Origin: Argyresthia goedartella | Taxonomy: Eukaryota; Arthropoda; Insecta; Lepidoptera; Argyresthiidae | Direction of reading: 5' to 3' | Length of the DNA stretch: 64,000 bases | Assembly: GCA_949825045.1 (NCBI GenBank) | Contig: OX463809.1 | Span: forward strand, 7,591,501-7,655,500 | Part shown: piece after piece, positions 36,401-48,400 of the stretch | Layout of the letters: every line of letters starts with the position of its first letter | How positions within the stretch are numbered: position 1 is the stretch's first letter | The notes under the pieces: model-generated | Seen by the model: only the letters and a program-made list of their open reading frames with translations | The model's database searches: none | Told to the model about the DNA's origin: nothing | Made by a program: the position numbers and the translations under genes

Positions 36401-39400
36401 ACAGCGTCAAAAGCAATTTCGGTGTTCATTTGCGACAGACAATTTCAGTTTTTTATCTCTTTTCTGGTTTAATTTTCGGTTTTGGATGTCATTCAATATT
36501 TAATTGTAAACTTTTGTTATTATTAAAATAAATTATACGTGTTTTGTAATTGAATGTTTTTACCTACTTATTTATCACTACACTAGGTACCTAAAGTTTG
36601 GCTGCTGAGAGAATGCGATCCTGACAGCTCAAAACCCATACATTTTTGACATCTGCAATGAAAATTATTGCTTATTATGTATGCATTAAGGAAATGTCAT
36701 AATCCCATTCAATAAAATGGCTGAATTGAAATAGGTATTTTTTATTTTGTGAATACGGTATTTGACTGCTAGTCAAAACAGATACTTTTTAGAAGGACTC
36801 CGTGGTCTAATGGGTTTCACGTTTGCTTCTCACACAGGAGATGCAGGTTCGAATCCTGACCATGTGCTAATGAGATAATTAATTTATCTTAAGTACATTA
36901 TCGGACGTTCAGTGTTTTCGATGACACGTTAGGTCCCGGCTACTATCGCTACGTGGGGTACATTAATGAGTAATATTTATTATTTTATTAGGAACTGTCT
37001 AAACGGTAATTTTGGTCACGTCGCATGCTAGTATTTCTATGAATGAAATACTGGCATGCGACGTCATAATCAAATGCTGTCTTTATTACACAAAATTGAG
37101 TTTATAATATACAACTGAATCGATTTTGTTGAAATAGTTTCAGCTTGAGACACGTTTCTAGATTTATTGGACTACCTTGTCAAATACCGTATGTGGTAAT
37201 CATATAAGTCATAAAATAAATAGAAATAAATACCTATACTGTATGATAATCATGGTTACGCGCTCAAATAGGTAGACGATAGACCAGGAGCTATACAGGG
37301 TGTTTGGTAGATCGATACAACAACGTAAAGCGAAGCTAGTAGAGGGGGGTCACCACAACCTCTTATGCCAATTCAGATTAGGAACCTAATTTGATCCGCA
37401 AAATTACCCTGACCGTCCTAAAAAAATTCTTGGTACTAGGTAAATAAAGCCGAATTGGAATGGAAATGCTTGCCATGGTGATTTTCTTGTTTTGAACCTA
37501 ATTTGAACCGGAAAAGTAAGTAACCCCCCAGAAAACCTCTCAGGCGTAGTAATGCGGCTTAATCTCGCCTGCACGGGCGAGGCAACCAATTCTGTAGGTG
37601 TTAGGCGATTATTAGACGTAGCACATGTTGCGCTTCATTGCCGCGCAGCGAGACTAGCTATTTATTTAAGTGTCTTTGCGGAGTGATCTTTCTGTACGCA
37701 GTACTATTAAGTATTCTTTGCCTCACGACCACAGAGGTCGTCTCGCGTTCTATACGCACACGGGTTAATATTGATTTCCATTACATAACTGAATTTTCGA
37801 CTACCATACTTTCGACAGTTTTCTCTACATCATCATCCATTTTAACGATCGGATTCTTATCTGATAACTCTACCGATGGGATTCTTACCTGATCACTCTT
37901 TCAGCATACTGGTTTCTGGCGTTGGGTGCGGAGAGCAGAATGTTTCCGAGTATGTACTCCGAGCCTTCGGCGAACACGGCCTCGTAGGCCAGCCGACCGG
38001 CGGGACGGTCTAGAATCTTCTCCCAGTACTTCACCTGAAGACAAACAACCACAAATAATGATATTGTGCAAAATAAGAGGAGGAACTTGTTACGTAGTCA
38101 TCCTGGCTATCCTTTTCTAACCATAGTGAGGTGAATATGAAGGTGTACAACATTTTTAATCACTATTACTAGCAGAGACACATCGGTAAGCGCTTGTTAG
38201 TAAACGTCGTTGCATGGCAACATTACCGATTGGCCTCAGATAACTGATAGTACTAGAGCTTATCTTCGGGTCAACCTTGCATGGGCAACAATGCACCTGA
38301 AACAGCGTTAATTCAAAAATAAAGTCCTCACCATATGTCTTAGAGTTTTCTCCGTCGACGGCTGCAGATGGTCGACCAGCGCGGGGTACGTCGTCTTGAG
38401 GATATGCTCGTGAATGAGCTGTTCAGCCTTCTGCGCACCTGGCACGAGTGTGTTGAGAGTGGAGAGGAGGGGCTCCGACATGAACTCTAGGCGGCCGTCC
38501 GTCTGGAATGGAAGTTTGTTTTAGCTTTTGTTCCGTAATTAGACATTGACAAGCTTACAGACTCAGTGATTATTACTAGATACACTAGTAGATGTCATTG
38601 TACTATGATCACATCTTCTTCAGAGGAAAGGTTGTTAAGTATGTGGGAAATGATAACACAACGTTCTGCTTTAAAGGCTCAGTAACCACTGTTTATTCGA
38701 GGGAGAGGTCCGACCGCGTTGCCGCAGTCTAGCGCACTCGATACTTATAGCTATACGTAACAGTTCAGTTAGCGACTTCTGTGGGCATTACACTGTCTGT
38801 CCTGATTTGCTGAAATCATCAATATTCGAAATAATTAATCAATTGCTATTTGATTACTGAGGCCACCCCGGCTAGCCCAATACCAGAAATGTATGTGGAA
38901 GAGACATAATGCTATGTTTCTTTGTTTATACCTACATTGAGGCCACCCAATTATTCTTTTTCTACATGCGTAAAAGGGGTATACGGACGCTGAGTTTTAG
39001 CCACCAAAATTAAAACGAAAGCCGGCACCAAGTCTACCCACCAATGCAGGCACAACCAGATCGAGCGTCCTCTTCAGCAGCGCCGGGTTGTCCGCCAGCT
39101 TGCTCGCACCCACGTCTAACAGCTTCGCGCAGGAAAAGGCGAGCATGCGCAGAGACGGTCCGATAGAGTACTTGGAGTTCGCGCTGATGAGCTCACAGTG
39201 GGAGGCCACCACGTTGAGGACAGCGCTTTCTGAGGGGATGATGTCGGAAGCGTAGACTCCCTGTGGGGTGCGAAGAGTTTGGTACGTAGGCCAGTATAGA
39301 AGTGCGTAGGCTCCTGTGGAGTGGAGCGGGAAAGGAACGAAGAGTTTCGACGACTATCGACGCGAGGATTCAGTTCGGCGTCATAGTATATTCCCGTACC

Positions 39401-42400
39401 ACTTCATTATTGTAGGAACTTACTCAGTTATGCGATATGGAAAAGGGTAGAGTAGGGTAGAGGATAAACTGTTTTCTAGAATATTCAGAGGTAACAGACA
39501 ACTCACAAGGTTTCTACAAGCCAGCGGCGGCGGCGCAGCCAATCTGTCCAACGCAGCCGATGCATTAGTAGGCAGCTGCGCGCGCAGCCAGGCGCCTAGA
39601 CACGGCGGTTGGGAGCTCATGGGACCGCTCCCGACCGGCCCGACAGTGCCGCAGACCTGCAGCCGCACCGCACAGACGGCTGCTTCTGATGCGTTGCCGG
39701 AAGTTTCTAGGAGGCCTTCGAGCTCGTGACCGGCGCTGAGGCTGAGGGCAGAAATTGTTTAATATATAGCGAGTAAGTAAAATGGGTTCCCAAAAAGCAA
39801 ACGGTTTTCTAGATATAATAAAAAAAAAATAAAAAAATGCCACGTCGCACGATATCACGTCCAGCAAGGATGGTCCACTCACTAATAGCAGCAGCTGAGG
39901 AATATCGACGCCCCAATGTTACCCTACTGATGTGTTAACCCACTAACCGTGCGCACTCCAGCACGGTGTCTAGCAGCGCGAGCAGGTCGGGCATGAACTG
40001 GTGCGCCTCGGTGGCGGGCGCAGCGTCGGCGAGGCACACCTGCAGCCGGACCAGCGCCGCGTCGCACGACACCACGTCCAGCAGTGACGGCAGGCCGCTC
40101 GCTGCCGACAAAAAATAATATGTCATTGTTGTACCTTTTTAGACTAGAACTCTTGTAATGGAGACCTTTGATTTGTTTCGATGAATCAGAGATGTCGAAA
40201 TAGAAGACAGTCATATTCCTGTCAAACCTTTTAGTACGAAATCAATTTAAAACCAATATAACTTGTAGGATCTGATTCGAACGGGCCTGGACTCTGGCAC
40301 TGAGCTTTGTCTTCAACCAGCCTGGATGGTACGTATTTTTTAGCTGTAACCAAGAAAAAATACCCGGCACGACATTAGTCCTTCAAATATAGAATAATGC
40401 AGAGGAGATAACTTACGCAGAATGTTTTGTTTCAAATGCTTGATAGTCTCCGTGGCGAGCCAGGCCGTGTACTCGATGTTGTCGCAGGACGTGCTCACAC
40501 CAGCTAGCAGTTTCTCTGCATACTGCAAAAGAGATCCGTCATAATCGGCTGAGTATTCCTTCATTCAGCCTTCATAGCCTTCATTTTTTCGCATAAGGTA
40601 CTTATCCGGTATTGTTGCATCGAATACAAGTCTTGCATCGAATACAAGTCTACCGTGATTTTCGACCCATCTGGCTACGTGATGGTCATTCTTCGAGTAG
40701 AGTGTCACCAAAGGCCTAAACATCTGTATCAGGCGCTTTAGGCAGTATCCGAAAGAAATCTGCGCTCGTGACTATGAAGTCCAATTCTTGAGCGCCAGAC
40801 ACGGCCCCAAACTCATGCATTCTTTCGTCTTGGTATTCAATAGTGTAAGTGTTTCGTAACCCACATGGGCCAATCAATTAACAAAATGATATTTTTTTCC
40901 ATAAAGTAATGAACCTTGACTTAGTGATAAAGAGCAAAATCGAGACCCCAAAGTCCCGTTACACATGGGTTAAAGCATACTTTACATTGCCAACCCACCT
41001 GAGTATACATCCCCTGTTTGACCAGCGCATCCTTCAGCCATGGGTTGAACAGTTTCTTGTTATCCGCGCGCGGCGCCCAGATGACTGCGTGTAGAGGCAG
41101 CGGTGACCACAGCTCGGCGGCGGTGCCTTCTTGAAGCTTGTCCATGTGGGGCGTCGCGGGCGGCATCGTTACCACCAGTCTGTGGGGAATACAACATTAT
41201 TTGACGCCATTCCACTCAAATTTTTAACCTCCTGCTAGAAAGACCTATTTATACTCAGCGCTTGCGTTCTTTTGGTGCGGGAGGCGTTAAGATGGCATTT
41301 GTTTCTAATTCCGGTTTTGATAGATACGTTAAGGTGTAGGTACCAGCTACTATCGCTATTAGGGTATAGTAGTCATAGACCCTGTCTTTGAACTTTTAAT
41401 AGGACAGTTCAAAAACTTTTGACAGTCATGTTCTCTACTAGCCTTCCATCAACACGTGTGCTAAGTCAGCGTGTCCACCACGCACATAATCGGTTCGATT
41501 TTGGGTAAAGGCCTATTAGGTACCGGCCCCATCACCACGGCGCGGAACTGGTGCCACACCGCATCATGTGGCCGGCCCTGAATGGCTGTAAGCGGCGCGA
41601 CTGACATTTGTGTTGTTGTGAAAAGGGCCCTTTTACTTGAGTTATTAAGCCCTTTTTAAATCAACACAAATGCCACGCGTCACGACGTCGCGCCGGTGGT
41701 CATGGACCCGGGCTTTTACCCTCATCGGGGAATATAAGGTAAGATAAGGTAAGGTATATGTAGGTACCTCCAGGCGGTCTGGAAGCAGTAGTGCGCGGCG
41801 GCCAGCGCCTGCACGCAGCGCGGCGCCGCATCGTCGCACACGCACGCCGCGTGCAGCAGCGCCAGCAGCGCGTCCAGTAACAGCGGGTACTTGAGCTTGT
41901 GCGGCGTGCCCAGCACGAAGTTGCAAGCCAGCCCGTCGAACTTCGGGTTCTCCTAGAGATCACAAGTTACAATACATTAATATGGTGACCAAGGTAATAA
42001 TGGAGACGGTCGGCCAAAGCAGTGATCGAGTGGGTTAAATGGACGTCAACCTACTGGCAATCAGAATCGGTAGTAGGACAATATCTTCTAGTACTCAGCG
42101 CTGGTGGGGTTAGGGTAGGCCGTTAGGGTTTAGGGGCAGGTCACATTTAGCATGTGTCAGTCTTAGCTACATAGTAAGGTGACCAGCTTAAAACCTCCAT
42201 TATATTGAATTAATCGATACGGACTTAAAGTCAATTGATCATCTGTGAATTGAATACAGTAATCATTGCATTCAATTATTTTTGATCGATCTATGGATCT
42301 GTTTTTTTGCTAACATCACAAGTGTTTAAAATAAAAAGGATTCACGACGTAGCATTGTCACGATGGCCAGTTTAGTGGAACAAAAATGGTTTATTATGTT

Positions 42401-45400
42401 AGTAAATAGTTAATTTGCCTTCTTTTCTCATTATTACTATAGTAAATATGTTCTTTTTAAGCAATTGCAAAATAATAGTAGTTTATGTGACTGATACATA
42501 ATAGAGGGCATTGAAACTCGAGAGTGGCGAGTTTCATAATAATATCACTCGAGAGTTTTAATGCCTAATTATGTACAGTTACATACACTAGTTTATCTAC
42601 ACACATAACATAAGCTCTCTTTGATGTGTTCAGGAACCGCATGTTTGACCGGCATTGTGGCATTGAGCTGTTTAGCTCGTTCTGTAGTACCAACTCCACA
42701 GACAAAGTAGGGGCGGCACGCAGGCGGGCGTCGCGTTTCAATTTTGAATGTCATAATATGTAGAAAATTTACACATTATGGTCATAATGTTCAAAATTCA
42801 GATAAGAAATGAATTTTTACAAAGTAGTTTAACATTATGCTGATCTTAACGTGCGGTTTTTGGACGCAGCAAAGAGGGTTTATGATACGTGTGTAGATAA
42901 ATAATATTGTGTGCCCCGTTACAAGATTATGTTGTTGAATTTTGATTTAGAGTCAAATGTAACCAGTTATAATGGCCCTACTTTACTTACTACTGATATG
43001 GGGGACAGATGGTGGATGGAGAAAAGTACCAACCTGGTTATTGATCTCAGCGTTAGTCAGCGCATAGAACTTCGGCCGCATCGAAGTCTCATCCTGTGAC
43101 AGTCGCCTGTACGCCTGTTCGATATGGGGTACGCCGCAGTAGATGCGCGCTTTCGGCAACCCACTGTCTGTAGTCGTCTTCGCGCCGTTGGTTGCAGAGT
43201 CGGACGACGGCTGGTTGAGGCCGGGTGCGATAACCAGGTTCCACTCGATCTGGGTAAGAGAATGGATTTGAACACAGACAGAACGCCTAAGCAGTTGGAA
43301 CATTCCAGATATCCACCTATGCTTGCTTATTACAAGTTTATCATCCACCTATGCTTGCTTATAACAAGTTTATCATCCACCTATGCTTGCTTATAACAAG
43401 TTTATCATCCACCTATGCTTGCTTATAACAAGTTTATCATCCACCTATGCTTGCTTATAACAAGTTTATGTCGCTCATAAGAAACAGCTTGCCATTGCCC
43501 GAGCGAGCACGAAGCGCCTCCGTTTGAGCTTCAACAAAAATTATTTAGTAGTCGCATTTCTCAACCGATGATCGTGACTTGTGAGCAGGTGCGATAATTA
43601 TATCTTTTTTTTGGGCAAACCACTGCTGGGCAAAGGCCTCACTTGTTCCAGCCCGCACATCTCTACCTAAAGCTTTATCGATCCACCCTAACAGGAATTT
43701 ATCCAGGTTATCCCTCCATCTCCCAGGCCAAGGGGTAGGCCCAGAAGCCTTCCCCTTGGCCGGTGTCCGTCTGTAGGCATCCATTCAGTGGCTGATTTGG
43801 CCCATTTGTCGGATGCATTCGACAGACATGTCCAGCCCAGTTCCACTTGAGTCTGTCAGTTTGTACGCCCACGTCGACTATGCCAGGTTGGAGTGCAGTA
43901 CAGTGTTCCTAACACGATTGAGGCGATTTCGACGATTTAGTTTTTAGACAAAATTCAAAATGGCGGTGATATGGGGTTCAAAGACAGACATAGCGCAAAC
44001 CTTTTCCCATACGGGGTGGCAGAGGAACAATCATGCCCAATTTTAGCCAGTTATTGAACAGGTTATTGACAGGAGGCTCCGGCTAGACCCATGGGTTTGT
44101 AAATGTAAAAAAAAAACGCTGCAGGCCGAACGGCTTCACAAATATTAATCGTTTTATCGTTGGATTCGTGGAGACCGTGTTATTTACATAGGCTATACAA
44201 TTTTAGGAAAAGTAAATTTACTTTTGATTTTAATGTTATTGGTGCGGGCACTTTCATACTCCATGTACATATATATTTCGTATATATTTATTGCACATAA
44301 AACGAAATAAGATATAATAAAACAGAAAGGACATCTACAAAGGCATGCTTATCTCTAAATAGAGATCTCTTCCAGCAAACCCAAGGTTGATATGAATAAT
44401 TTAATATACAGGATAGACCTATGTGCTCCGATAAGATACATTCATACTTATATTACTGAACTATAGAAATAACTGCTGATCAGGATACACTACATACACA
44501 AGTACATAAATATTATATAAAAATATAAATACACATAAATAAACTAATATATACAAAACTCAAATCTAGGATAGAGAAAGATAATGCTCCTTCAAACGAT
44601 TCTTGAAGACGGGGAGAGACGGACTATCTCTGATGGTGCAGGGAAGTGAGTTCCAAAGAGTGATCGCCCGCAATCGAAAACAGTGCTTGTATGCGACGGT
44701 ATTGTGATGAGGTATAGAGAGCAGGGAAACCGTGTGAGTTCTACGTGGACGAGCCGAAGGGAGAAATTGAAAAAGCTCACGGAGAGAGCGTAGGTATCCA
44801 GGTGTATTTATAAGTTAAGTTGAGCTGTCCACCAACAGACTCGCGAGGTCTACAGCTCACAGAGCCACTAGTCAAAGATTTCTGTTTGAAGTGTCTGTGT
44901 CTATGTATTATTGTTTCTGTCAAACCAGTCGAATGATTTAATTACTGCTACTACATTTTGAAAATCGTATTCATTGCAAGGTTGCTGCGTCTAATGACAT
45001 CACTTACTCTCTTTGCACGAAGCACAGTGCCCGCAAGCAGAGCGGTGGACACTCCGCACTTTGCCTGCTGCAGCTACAAGTACATCCGCGTCTGCGTTTG
45101 TGAGGACATATTCAGAAGGACGTCGAGCGCTACCCGGATAGCACGTCACGTACTCACATTAGATACAGATATTGCATCGCATTTGGCTGCCTAAATATTA
45201 ACAAGCATACTATACTATTCATATAAATTACATTGTTCACACTTCAGAAGGACATCGAAAGGTACGGAAACGTACTTCTACCGATAATTAGTTATGGTAT
45301 GAAGTTATGTTAGTTAAGGGGCAAATTCGAAGTACTCGTAACCGGCGAGCTTGCATGAAGAGACTTATGAATGTTGAGGAAGCTATGAATGCGAGGAATG

Positions 45401-48400
45401 TTATGAATGTCTTTGGTCTCTGCCTACCCCTCTTCCGGGAAATAGGCGTGAGCATATGTATTTATGTTAAATTGTTATGTAAATGTAGATGTTAAATTTT
45501 CAATATTAATATTTAATTTCTATTTAGTTTCGTATACAGAACTGGATTAAAATATACCTATCTACTTAGTTTACTATACCTATGGAGACGTTGTAAAATA
45601 GTTTTCTGACCACAACTGAGGATATTATAAAATGTTATTGTTCTCAAATGGTTTGTAGCTGGTAAGTAAATATTCCGATTAATTATTCGTCAGAAGAGGA
45701 CAACCCTAACTTTACACATGTCGCGTCAGAAGAGATAAAGTTACGTGATAGAAAGAGAGGCAACTTGTAGGTGAATATCCGAAGTTCAAGCGCCGCACTG
45801 TGCAGGATGAATTACACTTTATTGCGTTGTAGCAAGAGTCGCTGATTAGTTGGAATTTTTTGGAGAGTCCAATCTGTTCCTAACTCTTTATTAATATGTG
45901 CCGCAAGCTTGTCAGTTTGTATGCAAATATCGTTACCTGCTGCAGCAAAGTCTGCGGCGCGTCATACAGATGCCGCATCAGATACTCCAACACCAGCATC
46001 AGCCTGGTGGTCAGCATGAGCTGGTGCGTCAGCAGGTGGCGCGCGCGGCTGCGGTCGTTGATGGCCAGGGTCTCTACCACCTGCATGAATGGGTTTAATG
46101 TAGAGAAACATTTAATATCTGTCAGTCTTAGCTTCATAGTAAGGTGACTAGACCAAAAACATTGATGAAATTGAATGAATCGACATGACTTCTAACATCA
46201 TTTTTGATCAATCGATCGATTTTTTGGGGATTATCCCTAGTGTTTAAAACAAAGAGCTCATTGACTTACAACCCTGTGTAACCTTGTAACGGTGTTTAGT
46301 TTTGTAGAACAAAAAACATATTATTATGCTTAGAATGGTTTTTCAGTCAAAGTAAATCGTAATATGTAAATGCCTTCTTATAAATATGTATTTTAACTGG
46401 AAAAAGTCGCGCTATTGTGCAGTTCTAACTCTGAAAAAATTCATAATATTGTGTGCCCTCCGTTACAATGTATCGCTATTGAATTTTTATGAATTATCAA
46501 ATATTTCCTACTACAATGACTCTACTTTAGTTCATTATTTATGTTGTACAACTCCAGAGATACTGATATAACAAAAACAATCCGCCCATTGATTCGTCAC
46601 TTACTTAAATAAATAATTAATATAAAATGTCAAAAACAACGTTAGATTAAATTAATTTAGTAGTGAGAACAGTCAAATTAGCTCTTGGTGAGTCTACATT
46701 TATGTAACAGTATTATATCATACCTTTATGATTGCGTTGGAGGTCATCAGAAGCACTGATTTCTTCTGCATCAGCGTCAGGGAATGGAACAGATAGACCG
46801 CCATCTGGGCGTGCTCCACATTGAGATCTGTTGAGATAAAGTAAATTTTGTACAAAACCGGCAACAGATTCTTACAATCCGATACACTGCCTTGATTTTG
46901 AAATAGAACCGAAAGTTTAATTGGTGTTATATATCGCGAGAACCATAACAAATGACCCACGAAGTCTATATACTATGATATAAGCAGCGTCCAGTTAGGT
47001 GATTGCACAATATCACCACCCGATAAAATGATTCCCATACAATATCAGTCGATATATGATGTCGATATCCGTTTTTCGAATGCCGGAGAATCAGGCCCCA
47101 GCGATTACTTACGGTTGTAGCTATAAATAAAGTCTCCTTTGGAGCGCCAGGCTTTGGTCTAAGCGGTTTTAAATCAAATAAAAAAATGCGTTTATATCCT
47201 ACCTTGGTACCCATTTTACTCCAAAAATGCATTATTTCATAATAATAATATTCTTTACACAATTTACTTTGGGTTTTTAGTGACGACCTTATTTCCGGGA
47301 AAACGCTCAAGATAGTCGCAACGCAAAATAAGTAGTGTTTTATTAACCTAAGACTCCACCAAACCAACTATAAGTCACCCTTGTAGGCATCTTCCGGCTC
47401 GATTGAAAGTAGATAAAAAACAAAATTAAAAATATTGAAAAAACCCACGACGGTTAAAATGTAGTTGAAAAAAGATAAAATAATTTTGAAACCCCCGACT
47501 CAAAGAATTTATGCTATGAACTTAATAAAAAAAACAAGAAAATCCGTCGGGGACTAGCAGTCCCGAGAGATAGCATCTCTATTTTAAATATCAACAAATA
47601 ATCAATTTACTATAAACATGCCAAACTAGTTCATTTAATAGCAGCAAGAAATTTCAATTTTGAAACTACACAGATTCTAAATTATGAATCATAAAATTAG
47701 AAAAAAAAACGTAAAATAAGCCCCCGACAGATTTTCTTGGTTTTTTTTTATTAAGTTCATAGCATAAATTCTTTGAGTCGGGGGGTTTCAAAATTATTTT
47801 ATCTATTTTCAACTACGTTTTAACCGTCATGGGTTTTTTCAAAAATTTCAATTTAGTTTTTTTATTTCAAACTTTTTAGAGAGCAAGCATAGGTATTATG
47901 TAAATTGTACTTCATATTTATACCTATGTATAATACGTGCTATAGTTTCGGTTTTACCAAATTATTGTTAAATTTGGTTGTATTTGTAATAGTTTTGGTT
48001 GTGTTTGTAATAGTTGTAACATTATTTCTTGAATGTTAATTTTCATTTGAATAAGTAAGTAGGTTAGGTTAGGTTAATTGGAATATCCCTCCACATTACA
48101 TAATTAGCTTAATTCACGAGTATTGTATTTTTGGTTCTGATTTTTAGTTTAATATTTTTCGTACTTCGCCTTGAATTTATTTGGTTAATTAAAATATGTA
48201 GTAGGCTAAGTTGTTGGGATATCTCTCCATATTTTCTTACTTTTAGGTTTTTATATTTTGGACCAAAAACATTCGCCAAAGGACAAGCTTATGTGGCGCT
48301 TAGTGAGTACGATCTTTAGACGGCGTAGTAATTACCGATCTACATCAAATAAAGCTTTAACAGCCCACATAACGGCATAGCGTTGGAAGAATTAGAGCGA

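Larger units (their letters stand above)
36753..37192 (+). mobile_element. MITE, 440 bp, TIR atacggtatttgac
   Basis: Left end atacggtatttgac (36753-36766) and right end gtcaaataccgtat (37179-37192) are perfect inverse copies. It contains a SINE head at 36788-36860 and a ~20-bp-arm palindrome at 37019-37062. Shorter inverted relative at 3130-3275. Confidence 0.75.

Noticed and set aside
36781..36860. Functional tRNA gene
   Set aside because: A and B boxes are good but the 7-base acceptor stem does not pair, and it sits inside a MITE, so a SINE head is the better call.
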